This document shows, one piece after another, positions 33,804 to 49,800 of a stretch of DNA of 64,000 bases. Numbering within the stretch: position 1 is the stretch's first letter; every line of letters starts with the position of its first letter. Origin of the DNA: Auanema rhodensis (lineage: Eukaryota; Nematoda; Chromadorea; Rhabditida; Rhabditidae); contig OZ059900.1 of NCBI GenBank assembly GCA_964057225.1, positions 3,172,501-3,236,500 on the forward strand. Direction: 5' to 3'. The notes beneath the pieces were generated by a model. The model worked only from the letters and a program-made list of their open reading frames with translations, did no database searches and had not been told where the DNA came from. The translations under genes and the position numbers were made by a program.

Positions 33804-35706
33804 TTTCCGAGTTTTGAGTCCAATTGGGCTAAATCGCTCATATATATGATCAAAAGCATAGTTTTACTGTCTATGATAACAAAAGTCTTCAAATATACAC
33901 TAATAATGATTTAATCACTGAATTTCACTCAAATAGCATTACTACACTAAGTATGGTCGTTTTTATGCCTTTAACACCATATACTCACCGATTTTTGGTA
34001 CAAAATCTGTGATACTCGTAAATTTTGATCATATTCGGTGAGATTCGAGGATCGAACACACAATACACGAAATAAGTTTATTTTTACGAGTTTGCACTGA
34101 TATATATTCATTTTGATCAAAAAAGGTCGAAAATAGAAAGAATTTTTGAAATTTCCGAGTTTTGAGTCTAATTTGGCTAAATCGCTCATATATATGATCA
34201 GAAGCATAGTTCTATTGTCTATGACAACAAAAATCATCAATTAAACGCTAGTGATGTTCAAATACTGATTTTCGCTCAAATAGCATTACTACACTAAGTA
34301 TGGTCGTTTTTATGCCTTTAACACCATATACTCACCGATTTTTGGTACAAAATCTGTAATACTCGTAAATTTTGATCATATTCGTTAAGATTTGAAAATC
34401 AAACACACAATAAACAAAATCAGTCTATTTTTATGAGTTTGCACTGATATATATTCATTTTGATCAAAAAAGGTCGAAAATAGAAAGAATTTTTGAATTT
34501 TCCGAGTTTTGAGTCTAATTTGGCTAAATCGCTCATATATATGATCAGAAGCATAGTTTTGTTGTCTATGACAACAAAAGTCATCAATTAAACGCTAGTG
34601 ATGTTTAAATACTGATTTTCGCTCAAATAGCATTACTACACTAAGTATGGTCGTTTTTATGCCTTTAACACCATATACTCACCGATTTTTGGTACAAAAT
34701 CTGTAATACTCGTAAATTTTGATCATATTCGTTAAGATTTGAGAATCAAACACACAATACACAAAATCAGTCTATTTTTATGAGCTTGCACTGATATATA
34801 TTCATTTTGATCAAAAAAGGTCGAAAATAGAAAGAATTTTTAAAATTTCCGAGTTTTGAGTCCAATTTGGCTAAATCGCTCATATATATGATCAAAAGCA
34901 TAGTTTTATTGTCTATAACAACAAAAGTCATCAATTAAACGCTAGTGATGTTTAAATACTGAATTTCGCTCAAATAGCATTACTACACTAAGTATGGTCG
35001 TTTTTATGCCTTTAACACCATATACTCACCGATTTTTGGTACAAAATCTGTAATACTCGTAAATTTTGATCATATTCGTTAAGATTTGAGAATCAAACAT
35101 ACAATACACAAAATCAGTCTATTTTTATGAGCTTGCACTGATATATATTCATTTTGATCAAAAAAGGTCGAAAATAGAAAGAATTTTTGAAATTTCCGAG
35201 TTTTGAGTCTAATTTGGCTAAATCGCTCATATATATGATCAGAAGCATAGTTTTATTGTCTATGACAACAAAAGTCATCAATTAAACGCTAGTGATGTTT
35301 AAATACTGATTTTCGCTCAAATAGCATTACTACACTAAGTATGGTCGTTTTTATGCCTTTAACACCATATACTCACCGATTTTTGGTACAAAATCTGTAA
35401 TACTCGTAAATTTTGATCATATTCGTTAAGATTTGAAAATCAAACACACAATAAACAAAATCAGTCTATTTTTTTGAGTTTGCACTGATATATATTCATT
35501 TCGATCGAAAAAGGTCAAAAATAGAAAGAATTTTTGAATTTTCCGAGTTTTGAGTCCAATTGGGCTAAATCGCTCATATATATGATCAAAAGCATAGTTT
35601 TATTGTCTATGACAACAAAAGTCATTAATTAAACACTAATGATGTTTAAATCACTAAATTTCGCTCAAATAGCATTACTACACTAAGTATGGTCGTTTTT
35701 ATGCCT
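33804..35706 (+). repeat. Tandem 6-monomer higher-order repeat, copy 1
   Basis: About 1.9 kb repeated at 35888-37790 with a period of 2084 bp (four 347-bp and two 348-bp monomers). It contains the most diverged monomer of the array (about 33880-34250), with GGTGAGATTCGAGGATCG and TTTTTACGAG in place of the usual sequence. An 89-codon shadow ORF (33971-34240) is identical in both copies. The match ends at 33803 (T against A) and 35707 (T against C). Confidence 0.87.
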
Positions 35707-35887
35707 TTAACACCATATACTCACCGATTTTTGGTACAAAATCTGTAATACTCGTAAATTTTGATCATATTCGTTAAGATTTGAAAATCAAACACACAAT
35801 AAACAAAATCAGTCTATTTTTATGAGTTTGCACTGATATATATTCATTTTGATCAAAAAAGGTCGAAAATAGAAAGAATTTTTGAAA

Positions 35888-37790
35888 TTTCCGAGTTTTG
35901 AGTCCAATTGGGCTAAATCGCTCATATATATGATCAAAAGCATAGTTTTACTGTCTATGATAACAAAAGTCTTCAAATATACACTAATAATGATTTAATC
36001 ACTGAATTTCACTCAAATAGCATTACTACACTAAGTATGGTCGTTTTTATGCCTTTAACACCATATACTCACCGATTTTTGGTACAAAATCTGTGATACT
36101 CGTAAATTTTGATCATATTCGGTGAGATTCGAGGATCGAACACACAATACACGAAATAAGTTTATTTTTACGAGTTTGCACTGATATATATTCATTTTGA
36201 TCAAAAAAGGTCGAAAATAGAAAGAATTTTTGAAATTTCCGAGTTTTGAGTCTAATTTGGCTAAATCGCTCATATATATGATCAGAAGCATAGTTCTATT
36301 GTCTATGACAACAAAAATCATCAATTAAACGCTAGTGATGTTCAAATACTGATTTTCGCTCAAATAGCATTACTACACTAAGTATGGTCGTTTTTATGCC
36401 TTTAACACCATATACTCACCGATTTTTGGTACAAAATCTGTAATACTCGTAAATTTTGATCATATTCGTTAAGATTTGAAAATCAAACACACAATAAACA
36501 AAATCAGTCTATTTTTATGAGTTTGCACTGATATATATTCATTTTGATCAAAAAAGGTCGAAAATAGAAAGAATTTTTGAATTTTCCGAGTTTTGAGTCT
36601 AATTTGGCTAAATCGCTCATATATATGATCAGAAGCATAGTTTTGTTGTCTATGACAACAAAAGTCATCAATTAAACGCTAGTGATGTTTAAATACTGAT
36701 TTTCGCTCAAATAGCATTACTACACTAAGTATGGTCGTTTTTATGCCTTTAACACCATATACTCACCGATTTTTGGTACAAAATCTGTAATACTCGTAAA
36801 TTTTGATCATATTCGTTAAGATTTGAGAATCAAACACACAATACACAAAATCAGTCTATTTTTATGAGCTTGCACTGATATATATTCATTTTGATCAAAA
36901 AAGGTCGAAAATAGAAAGAATTTTTAAAATTTCCGAGTTTTGAGTCCAATTTGGCTAAATCGCTCATATATATGATCAAAAGCATAGTTTTATTGTCTAT
37001 AACAACAAAAGTCATCAATTAAACGCTAGTGATGTTTAAATACTGAATTTCGCTCAAATAGCATTACTACACTAAGTATGGTCGTTTTTATGCCTTTAAC
37101 ACCATATACTCACCGATTTTTGGTACAAAATCTGTAATACTCGTAAATTTTGATCATATTCGTTAAGATTTGAGAATCAAACATACAATACACAAAATCA
37201 GTCTATTTTTATGAGCTTGCACTGATATATATTCATTTTGATCAAAAAAGGTCGAAAATAGAAAGAATTTTTGAAATTTCCGAGTTTTGAGTCTAATTTG
37301 GCTAAATCGCTCATATATATGATCAGAAGCATAGTTTTATTGTCTATGACAACAAAAGTCATCAATTAAACGCTAGTGATGTTTAAATACTGATTTTCGC
37401 TCAAATAGCATTACTACACTAAGTATGGTCGTTTTTATGCCTTTAACACCATATACTCACCGATTTTTGGTACAAAATCTGTAATACTCGTAAATTTTGA
37501 TCATATTCGTTAAGATTTGAAAATCAAACACACAATAAACAAAATCAGTCTATTTTTTTGAGTTTGCACTGATATATATTCATTTCGATCGAAAAAGGTC
37601 AAAAATAGAAAGAATTTTTGAATTTTCCGAGTTTTGAGTCCAATTGGGCTAAATCGCTCATATATATGATCAAAAGCATAGTTTTATTGTCTATGACAAC
37701 AAAAGTCATTAATTAAACACTAATGATGTTTAAATCACTAAATTTCGCTCAAATAGCATTACTACACTAAGTATGGTCGTTTTTATGCCT
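35888..37790 (+). repeat. Tandem 6-monomer higher-order repeat, copy 2
   Basis: Second copy of the 2084-bp higher-order repeat, with the same diverged monomer (about 35960-36330) and the same order of variants through the monomer with seven T before GAG near 37552. I see no base difference from copy 1 at the points compared. Confidence 0.87.
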
Positions 37791-38055
37791 CTAACACCAT
37801 ATACTCACCGATTTTTGGTACAAAATCTGTAATACTCGTAAATTTTGATCATATTCGTTAAGATTTGAGAATCAAACACACAATACACAAAATCAGTCTA
37901 TTTTTATGAGTTTGCACTGATATATATTCATTTTGATCAAAAAAGGTCGAAAATAGAAAGAATTTTGGAAATGTCCGAGTTTTGAGTCCAATTTGGCTAA
38001 ATCGCTCATATATATGATCAAAAGCATAGTTTTATTGTCTATAACAACAAAAGTC

Positions 38056-39993
38056 ATCAATTAAACGCTAGTGATGTTTAAATACTGAATTTCGCTCAAA
38101 TAGCATTACTACACTAAGTATGGTCGTTTTTATGCCTTTAACACCATATACTCACCGATTTTTGGTACAAAATCTGTAATACTCGTAAATTTTGATCATA
38201 TTCGTTAAGATTTGAGAATCAAACATACAATACACGAAATCAGTCTATTTTTATGAGCTTGCACTGATATATATTCTTTTTGATCAAAAAAGGTCGAAAA
38301 TAGAAAGAATTTTTGAAATTTCCGAGTTTTGAGTCTAATTTGGCTAAATCGCTCATATATATGATCAGAAGCATAGTTCTATTGTCTATGACAACAAAAA
38401 TCATCAATTAAACGCTAGTGATGTTCAAATACTGATTTTCGCTCAAATAGCATTACTACACTAAGTATGGTCGTTTTTATGCCTTTAACACCATATACTC
38501 ACCGATTTTTGGTACAAAATCTGTAATACTCGTAAATTTTGATCATATTCGTTAAGATTTGAAAATCAAACACACAATAAACAAAATCAGTCTATTTTTA
38601 TGAGTTTGCACTGATATATATTCATTTTGATCAAAAAAGGTCGAAAATAGAAAGAATTTTTGAATTTTCCGAGTTTTGAGTCCAATTGGGCTAAATCGCT
38701 CATATATATGATCAAAAGCATAGTTTTATTGTCTATGACAACAAAAGTCATTAATTAAACACTAATGATGTTTAAATCACTAAATTTTGCTCAAATAGCA
38801 TTACTACACTAAGTATGGTCGTTTTTATGCCTCTAACACCATATACTCACCGATTTTTGGTACAAAATCTGTAATACTCGTAAATTTTGATCATATTCGT
38901 TAAGATTTGAGAATCAAACACACAATACACAAAATCAGTCTATTTTTATGAGTTTGCACTGATATATATTCATTTTGATCAAAAAAGGTCGAAAATAGAA
39001 AGAATTTTGGAAATGTCCGAGTTTTGAGTCCAATTTGGCTAAATCGCTCATATATATGATCAAAAGCATAGTTTTATTGTCTATAACAACAAAAGTCATC
39101 AATTAAACGCTAGTGATGTTTAAATACTGAATTTCGCTCAAATAGCATTACTACACTAAGTATGGTCGTTTTTATGCCTTTAACACCATATACTCACCGA
39201 TTTTTGGTACAAAATCTGTAATACTCGTAAATTTTGATCATATTCGTTAAGATTTGAGAATCAAACATACAATACACGAAATCAGTCTATTTTTATGAGC
39301 TTGCACTGATATATATTCTTTTTGATCAAAAAAGGTCGAAAATAGAAAGAATTTTTGAAATTTCCGAGTTTTGAGTCTAACTTGGCTAAATCGCTCATAT
39401 ATATGATCAGAAGCATAGTTTTGTTGTCTATGACAACAAAAGTCATCAATTAAACGCTAGTGATGTTTAAATACTGATTTTCGCTCAAATAGCATTACTA
39501 CACTAAGTATGGTCGTTTTTATGCCTTTAACACCATATACTCACCGATTTTTGGTACAAAATCTGTAATACTCGTAAATTTTGATCATATTCGTTAAGAT
39601 TTGAGAATCAAACACACAATACACAAAATCAGTCTATTTTTATGAGCTTGCACTGATATATATTCATTTTGATCAAAAAAGGTCGAAAATAGAAAGAATT
39701 TTTAAAATTTCCGAGTTTTGAGTCCAATTTGGCTAAATCGCTCATATATATGATCAAAAGCATAGTTTTATTGTCTATAACAACAAAAGTCATCAATTAA
39801 ACGCTAGTGATGTTTAAATACTGAATTTCGCTCAAATAGCATTACTACACTAAGTATGGTCGTTTTTATGCCTTTAACACCATATACTCACCGATTTTTG
39901 GTACAAAATCTGTAATACTCGTAAATTTTGATCATATTCGTTAAGATTTGAGAATCAAACATACAATACACGAAATCAGTCTATTTTTATGAG
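38056..39993 (+). repeat. Long-range satellite duplication, copy 1
   Basis: This 1.94-kb block recurs at 58192-60129, an offset of 20136 bp. The shared markers include GTCTAACTTGG (39378 and 59514), which I see nowhere else, and the variants GTTCAAATAC, AAATTTTGCTC and CCTCTAACAC in the same order. The match is bounded by single-base differences at 38055 against 58191 and at 39994 against 60130. Confidence 0.83.
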
Positions 39994-42900
39994 TTTGCAC
40001 TGATATATATTCATTTTGATCAAAAAAGGTCGAAAATAGAAAGAATTTTTGAATTTTCCGAGTTTTGAGTCCAATTGGGCTAAATCGCTCATATATATGA
40101 TCAAAAGCATAGTTTTATTGTCTATGACAACAAAAGTCATTAATTAAACACTAATGATGTTTAAATCACTAAATTTTGCTCAAATAGCATTACTACACTA
40201 AGTATGGTCGTTTTTATGCCTCTAACACCATATACTCACCGATTTTTGGTACAAAATCTGTAATACTCGTAAATTTTGATCATATTCGTTAAGATTTGAG
40301 AATCAAACACACAATACACAAAATCAGTCTATTTTTATGAGTTTGCACTGATATATATTCATTTTGATCAAAAAAGGTCGAAAATAGAAAGAATTTTGGA
40401 AATGTCCGAGTTTTGAGTCCAATTTGGCTAAATCGCTCATATATATGATCAAAAGCATAGTTTTATTGTCTATAACAACAAAAGTCATCAATTAAACGCT
40501 AGTGATGTTCAAATACTGAATTTCACTCAAATAGCATTACTACACTAAGTATGGTCGTTTTTATGCCTTTAACACCATATACTCACCGATTTTTGGTACA
40601 AAATCTGTAATACTCGTAAATTTTGATCATATTCGTTAAGATTTGAGAATCAAACATACAATACACGAAATCAGTCTATTTTTATGAGCTTGCACTGATA
40701 TATATTCTTTTTGATCAAAAAAGGTCGAAAATAGAAAGAATTTTTGAAATTTCCGAGTTTTGAGTCTAATTTGGCTAAATCGCTCATATATATGATCAGA
40801 AGCATAGTTCTATTGTCTATGACAACAAAAATCATCAATTAAACGCTAGTGATGTTCAAATACTGATTTTCGCTCAAATAGCATTACTACACTAAGTATG
40901 GTCGTTTTTATGCCTTTAACACCATATACTCACCGATTTTTGGTACAAAATCTGTAATACTCGTAAATTTTGATCATATTCGTTAAGATTTGAAAATCAA
41001 ACACACAATAAACAAAATCAGTCTATTTTTATGAGTTTGCACTGATATATATTCATTTTGATCAAAAAAGGTCGAAAATAGAAAGAATTTTTGAATTTTC
41101 TGAGTTTTGAGTCTAATTTGGCTAAATCGCTCATATATATGATCAGAAGCATAGTTTTGTTGTCTATGACAACAAAAGTCATCAATTAAACGCTAGTGAT
41201 GTTTAAATACTGATTTTCGCTCAAATAGCATTACTACACTAAGTATGGTCGTTTTTATGCCTTTAACACCATATACTCACCGATTTTTGGTACAAAATCT
41301 GTAATACTTGTAAATTTTGATCATATTTGTTAAGATTTGAGAATCAAACACACAAGACACAAAATCAGTCTATTTTTATGAGTTTGCACTGATATATATT
41401 CATTTTGATCAAAAAAGGTCGAAAATAGAAAGAATTTTGGAAATGTCCGAGTTTTGAGTCCAATTTGGCTAAATCGCTCATATATATGATCAAAAGCATA
41501 GTTTTATTGTCTATAACAACAAAAGTCATCAATTAAACGCTAGTGATGTTTAAATACTGAATTTCGCTCAAATAGCATAACTACACTAAGTATGGTCGTT
41601 TTTATGCCTTTAACACCATATACTCACCGATTTTTGGTACAAAATCTGTAATACTCGTAAATTTTGATCATATTCGTTAAGATTTGAGAATCAAACACAC
41701 AATACACAAAATCAGTCAATTTTTATGAGCTTGCACTGATATATATTCATTTTGATCAAAAAAGGTCGAAAATAGAAAGAATTTTTGAAATTTCCGAGTT
41801 TTGAGTCCAATTTGGCTAAATCGCTCATATATATGATCAAAAGCATAGTTTTATTGTCTATGACAACAAAAGTCATCAATTAAACGCTAGTGATGTTTAA
41901 ATACTGAATTTCACTCAAATAGCATTACTACACTAAGTATGGTCGTTTTTATGCCTTTAACACCATATACTCACCGATTTTTGGTACAAAATCTGTAATA
42001 CTCGTAAATTTTGATCATATTCGTTAAGATTTGAGAATCAAACATACAATACACGAAATCAGTCTATTTTTATGAGCTTGCACTGATATATATTCTTTTT
42101 GATCAAAAAAAGTCGAAAATAGAAAGAATTTTTGAAATTTCCGAGTTTTGAGTCTAATTTGGCTAAATCGCTCATATATATGATCAGAAGCATAGTTGTA
42201 TTGTCTATGACAACAAAAATCATCAATTAAACGCTAGTGATGTTCAAATACTGATTTTCGCTCAAATAGCATTACTACACTAAGTATGGTCGTTTTTATG
42301 CCTTTAACACCATATACTCACCGATTTTTGGTACAAAATCTGTAATACTCGTAAATTTTGATCATATTCGTTAAGATTTGAGAATCAAACACACAATACA
42401 CAAAATCAGTCAATTTTTATGAGCTTGCACTGATATATATTCATTTTGATCAAAAAAGGTCGAAAATAGAAAGAATTTTTGAAATTTCCGAGTTTTGAGT
42501 CTAATTTGGCTAAATCGCTCATATATATGATCAGAAGCATAGTTGTATTGTCTATGACAACAAAAATCATCAATTAAACGCTAGTGATGTTCAAATACTG
42601 ATTTTCGCTCAAATAGCATTACTACACTAAGTATGGTCGTTTTTATGCCTTTAACACCATATACTCACCGATTTTTGGTACAAAATCTGTAATACTCGTA
42701 AATTTTGATCATATTCGTTAAGATTTGAGAATCAAACATACAATACACGAAATCAGTCTATTTTTATGAGCTTGCACTGATATATATTCTTTTTGATCAA
42801 AAAAAGTCGAAAATAGAAAGAATTTTTGAAATTTCCGAGTTTTGAGTCTAATTTGGCTAAATCGCTCATATATATGATCAGAAGCATAGTTGTATTGTCT

Positions 42901-43831
42901 ATGACAACAAAAATCATCAATTAAACGCTAGTGATGTTCAAATACTGATTTTCGCTCAAATAGCATTACTACACTAAGTATGGTCGTTTTTATGCCTTTA
43001 ACACCATATACTCACCGATTTTTGGTACAAAATCTGTAATACTCGTAAATTTTGATCATATTCGTTAAGATTTGAGAATCAAACACACAATACACAAAAT
43101 CAGTCAATTTTTATGAGCTTGCACTGATATATATTCATTTTGATCAAAAAAGGTCGAAAATAGAAAGAATTTTTGAAATTTCCGAGTTTTGAGTCCAATT
43201 TGGCTAAATCGCTCATATATATGATCAAAAGCATAGTTTTATTATCTATAACAACAAAAGTCATCAATTAAACGCTAGTGATGTTTAAATACTGAATTTC
43301 GCTCAAATAGCATAACTACACTAAGTATGGTCGTTTTTATGCCTTTAACACCATATACTCACCGATTTTTGGTACAAAATCTGTAATACTCGTAAATTTT
43401 GCTCATATTCGTTAAGATTTGAGAATCAAACATACAATACACGAAATCAGTCTATTTTTATGAGCTTGCACTGATATATATTCTTTTTGATCAAAAAAGG
43501 TCGAAAATAGAAAGAATTTTTGAAATTTCCGAGTTTTGAGTCTAATTTGGCTAAATCGCTCATATATATGATCAGAAGCATAGTTCTATTGTCTATGACA
43601 ACAAAAATCATCAATTAAACGCTAGTGATGTTCAAATACTGAATTTCACTCAAATAGCATTACTACACTAAGTATGGTCGTTTTTATGCCTTTAACACCA
43701 TATACTCACCGATTTTTGGTACAAAATCTGTAATACTCGTAAATTTTGATCATATTCGTTAAGATTTGAGAATCAAACATACAATACACGAAATCAGTCT
43801 ATTTTTATGAGCTTGCACTGATATATATTCT

Positions 43832-46800
43832 TTTTGATCAAAAAAGGTCGAAAATAGAAAGAATTTTTGAAATTTCCGAGTTTTGAGTCTAATTTGGCTA
43901 AATCGCTCATATATATGATCAGAAGCATAGTTCTATTGTCTATGACAACAAAAATCATCAATTAAACGCTAGTGATGTTCAAATACTGATTTTCGCTCAA
44001 ATAGCATTACTACACTAAGTATGGTCGTTTTTATGCCTTTAACACCATATACTCACCGATTTTTGGTACAAAATCTGTAATACTCGTAAATTTTGATCAT
44101 ATTCGTTAAGATTCGAAAATCAAACACACAATAAACAAAATCAGTCTATTTTTATGAGTTTGCACTGATATATATTCATTTTGATCAAAAAAGGTCGAAA
44201 ATAGAAAGAATTTTTGAATTTTCCGAGTTTTGAGTCTAATTTGGCTAAATCGCTCATATATATGATCAGAAGCATAGTTTTGTTGTCTATGACAACAAAA
44301 GTCATCAATTAAACGCTAGTGATGTTTAAATACTGATTTTCGCTCAAATAGCATTACTACACTAAGTATGGTCGTTTTTATGCCTTTAACACCATATACT
44401 CACCGATTTTTGGTACAAAATCTGTAATACTCGTAAATTTTGATCATATTCGTTAAGATTTGAGAATCAAACACACAATACACAAAATCAGTCTATTTTT
44501 ATGAGCTTGCACTGATATATATTCATTTTGATCAAAAAAGGTCGAAAATAGAAAGAATTTTTAAAATTTCCGAGTTTTGAGTCCAATTTGGCTAAATCGC
44601 TCATATATATGATCAAAAGCATAGTTTTATTGTCTATAACAACAAAAGTCATCAATTAAACGCTAGTGATGTTTAAATACTGAATTTCGCTCAAATAGCA
44701 TTACTACACTAAGTATGGTCGTTTTTATGCCTTTAACACCATATACTCACCGATTTTTGGTACAAAATCTGTAATACTCGTAAATTTTGCTCATATTCGT
44801 TAAGATTTGAGAATCAAACATACAATACACGAAATCAGTCTATTTTTATGAGCTTGCACTGATATATATTCTTTTTGATCAAAAAAGGTCGAAAATAGAA
44901 AGAATTTTTGAAATTTCCGAGTTTTGAGTCTAATTTGGCTAAATCGCTCATATATATGATCAGAAGCATAGTTCTATTGTCTATGACAACAAAAATCATC
45001 AATTAAACGCTAGTGATGTTCAAATACTGAATTTCACTCAAATAGCATTACTACACTAAGTATGGTCGTTTTTATGCCTTTAACACCATATACTCACCGA
45101 TTTTTGGTACAAAATCTGTAATACTCGTAAATTTTGATCATATTCGTTAAGATTTGAGAATCAAACATACAATACACGAAATCAGTCTATTTTTATGAGC
45201 TTGCACTGATATATATTCTTTTTGATCAAAAAAGGTCGAAAATAGAAAGAATTTTTGAAATTTCCGAGTTTTGAGTCTAATTTGGCTAAATCGCTCATAT
45301 ATATGATCAGAAGCATAGTTCTATTGTCTATGACAACAAAAATCATCAATTAAACGCTAGTGATGTTCAAATACTGATTTTCGCTCAAATAGCATTACTA
45401 CACTAAGTATGGTCGTTTTTATGCCTTTAACACCATATACTCACCGATTTTTGGTACAAAATCTGTAATACTCGTAAATTTTGATCATATTCGTTAAGAT
45501 TCGAAAATCAAACACACAATAAACAAAATCAGTCTATTTTTATGAGTTTGCACTGATATATATTCATTTTGATCAAAAAAGGTCGAAAATAGAAAGAATT
45601 TTTGAATTTTCCGAGTTTTGAGTCTAATTTGGCTAAATCGCTCATATATATGATCAGAAGCATAGTTTTGTTGTCTATGACAACAAAAGTCATCAATTAA
45701 ACGCTAGTGATGTTTAAATACTGATTTTCGCTCAAATAGCATTACTACACTAAGTATGGTCGTTTTTATGCCTTTAACACCATATACTCACCGATTTTTG
45801 GTACAAAATCTGTAATACTCGTAAATTTTGATCATATTCGTTAAGATTTGAGAATCAAACACACAATACACAAAATCAGTCTATTTTTATGAGCTTGCAC
45901 TGATATATATTCATTTTGATCAAAAAAGGTCGAAAATAGAAAGAATTTTTAAAATTTCCGAGTTTTGAGTCCAATTTGGCTAAATCGCTCATATATATGA
46001 TCAAAAGCATAGTTTTATTGTCTATAACAACAAAAGTCATCAATTAAACGCTAGTGATGTTTAAATACTGAATTTCGCTCAAATAGCATTACTACACTAA
46101 GTATGGTCGTTTTTATGCCTTTAACACCATATACTCACCGATTTTTGGTACAAAATCTGTAATACTCGTAAATTTTGATCATATTCGTTAAGATTTGAGA
46201 ATCAAACATACAATACACAAAATCAGTCTATTTTTATGAGCTTGCACTGATATATATTCATTTTGATCAAAAAAGGTCGAAAATAGAAAGAATTTTTGAA
46301 ATTTCCGAGTTTTGAGTCTAATTTGGCTAAATCGCTCATATATATGATCAGAAGCATAGTTTTATTGTCTATGACAACAAAAGTCATCAATTAAACGCTA
46401 GTGATGTTTAAATACTGATTTTCGCTCAAATAGCATTACTACACTAAGTATGGTCGTTTTTATGCCTTTAACACCATATACTCACCGATTTTTGGTACAA
46501 AATCTGTAATACTCGTAAATTTTGATCATATTCGTTAAGATTTGAAAATCAAACACACAATAAACAAAATCAGTCTATTTTTTTGAGTTTGCACTGATAT
46601 ATATTCATTTCGATCGAAAAAGGTCAAAAATAGAAAGAATTTTTGAATTTTCCGAGTTTTGAGTCCAATTGGGCTAAATCGCTCATATATATGATCAAAA
46701 GCATAGTTTTATTGTCTATGACAACAAAAGTCATTAATTAAACACTAATGATGTTTAAATCACTAAATTTCGCTCAAATAGCATTACTACACTAAGTATG

Positions 46801-49800
46801 GTCGTTTTTATGCCTTTAACACCATATACTCACCGATTTTTGGTACAAAATCTGTAATACTCGTAAATTTTGATCATATTCGTTAAGATTTGAGAATCAA
46901 ACACACAATACACAAAATCAGTCTATTTTTATGAGCTTGCACTGATATATATTCATTTTGATCAAAAAAGGTCGAAAATAGAAAGAATTTTTGAAATTTC
47001 CGAGTTTTGAGTCTAATTTGGCTAAATCGCTCATATATATGATCAGAAGCATAGTTCTATTGTCTATGACAACAAAAATCATCAATTAAACGCTAGTGAT
47101 GTTCAAATACTGATTTTCGCTCAAATAGCATTACTACACTAAGTATGGTCGTTTTTATGCCTTTAACACCATATACTCACCGATTTTTGGTACAAAATCT
47201 GTAATACTCGTAAATTTTGATCATATTCGTTAAGATTCGAAAATCAAACACACAATAAACAAAATCAGTCTATTTTTATGAGTTTGCACTGATATATATT
47301 CATTTTGATCAAAAAAGGTCGAAAATAGAAAGAATTTTTGAATTTTCCGAGTTTTGAGTCTAATTTGGCTAAATCGCTCATATATATGATCAGAAGCATA
47401 GTTTTGTTGTCTATGACAACAAAAGTCATCAATTAAACGCTAGTGATGTTTAAATACTGATTTTCGCTCAAATAGCATTACTACACTAAGTATGGTCGTT
47501 TTTATGCCTTTAACACCATATACTCACCGATTTTTGGTACAAAATCTGTAATACTCGTAAATTTTGATCATATTCGTTAAGATTTGAGAATCAAACACAC
47601 AATACACAAAATCAGTCTATTTTTATGAGCTTGCACTGATATATATTCATTTTGATCAAAAAAGGTCGAAAATAGAAAGAATTTTTAAAATTTCCGAGTT
47701 TTGAGTCCAATTTGGCTAAATCGCTCATATATATGATCAAAAGCATAGTTTTATTGTCTATAACAACAAAAGTCATCAATTAAACGCTAGTGATGTTTAA
47801 ATACTGAATTTCGCTCAAATAGCATTACTACACTAAGTATGGTCGTTTTTATGCCTTTAACACCATATACTCACCGATTTTTGGTACAAAATCTGTAATA
47901 CTCGTAAATTTTGCTCATATTCGTTAAGATTTGAGAATCAAACATACAATACACGAAATCAGTCTATTTTTATGAGCTTGCACTGATATATATTCTTTTT
48001 GATCAAAAAAGGTCGAAAATAGAAAGAATTTTTGAAATTTCCGAGTTTTGAGTCTAATTTGGCTAAATCGCTCATATATATGATCAGAAGCATAGTTCTA
48101 TTGTCTATGACAACAAAAATCATCAATTAAACGCTAGTGATGTTCAAATACTGAATTTCACTCAAATAGCATTACTACACTAAGTATGGTCGTTTTTATG
48201 CCTTTAACACCATATACTCACCGATTTTTGGTACAAAATCTGTAATACTCGTAAATTTTGATCATATTCGTTAAGATTTGAGAATCAAACATACAATACA
48301 CGAAATCAGTCTATTTTTATGAGCTTGCACTGATATATATTCTTTTTGATCAAAAAAGGTCGAAAATAGAAAGAATTTTTGAAATTTCCGAGTTTTGAGT
48401 CTAATTTGGCTAAATCGCTCATATATATGATCAGAAGCATAGTTCTATTGTCTATGACAACAAAAATCATCAATTAAACGCTAGTGATGTTCAAATACTG
48501 ATTTTCGCTCAAATAGCATTACTACACTAAGTATGGTCGTTTTTATGCCTTTAACACCATATACTCACCGATTTTTGGTACAAAATCTGTAATACTCGTA
48601 AATTTTGATCATATTCGTTAAGATTCGAAAATCAAACACACAATAAACAAAATCAGTCTATTTTTATGAGTTTGCACTGATATATATTCATTTTGATCAA
48701 AAAAGGTCGAAAATAGAAAGAATTTTTGAATTTTCCGAGTTTTGAGTCTAATTTGGCTAAATCGCTCATATATATGATCAGAAGCATAGTTTTGTTGTCT
48801 ATGACAACAAAAGTCATCAATTAAACGCTAGTGATGTTTAAATACTGATTTTCGCTCAAATAGCATTACTACACTAAGTATGGTCGTTTTTATGCCTTTA
48901 ACACCATATACTCACCGATTTTTGGTACAAAATCTGTAATACTCGTAAATTTTGATCATATTCGTTAAGATTTGAGAATCAAACACACAATACACAAAAT
49001 CAGTCTATTTTTATGAGCTTGCACTGATATATATTCATTTTGATCAAAAAAGGTCGAAAATAGAAAGAATTTTTAAAATTTCCGAGTTTTGAGTCCAATT
49101 TGGCTAAATCGCTCATATATATGATCAAAAGCATAGTTTTATTGTCTATAACAACAAAAGTCATCAATTAAACGCTAGTGATGTTTAAATACTGAATTTC
49201 GCTCAAATAGCATTACTACACTAAGTATGGTCGTTTTTATGCCTTTAACACCATATACTCACCGATTTTTGGTACAAAATCTGTAATACTCGTAAATTTT
49301 GATCATATTCGTTAAGATTTGAGAATCAAACATACAATACACAAAATCAGTCTATTTTTATGAGCTTGCACTGATATATATTCATTTTGATCAAAAAAGG
49401 TCGAAAATAGAAAGAATTTTTGAAATTTCCGAGTTTTGAGTCTAATTTGGCTAAATCGCTCATATATATGATCAGAAGCATAGTTTTATTGTCTATGACA
49501 ACAAAAGTCATCAATTAAACGCTAGTGATGTTTAAATACTGATTTTCGCTCAAATAGCATTACTACACTAAGTATGGTCGTTTTTATGCCTTTAACACCA
49601 TATACTCACCGATTTTTGGTACAAAATCTGTAATACTCGTAAATTTTGATCATATTCGTTAAGATTTGAAAATCAAACACACAATAAACAAAATCAGTCT
49701 ATTTTTTTGAGTTTGCACTGATATATATTCATTTCGATCGAAAAAGGTCAAAAATAGAAAGAATTTTTGAATTTTCCGAGTTTTGAGTCCAATTGGGCTA

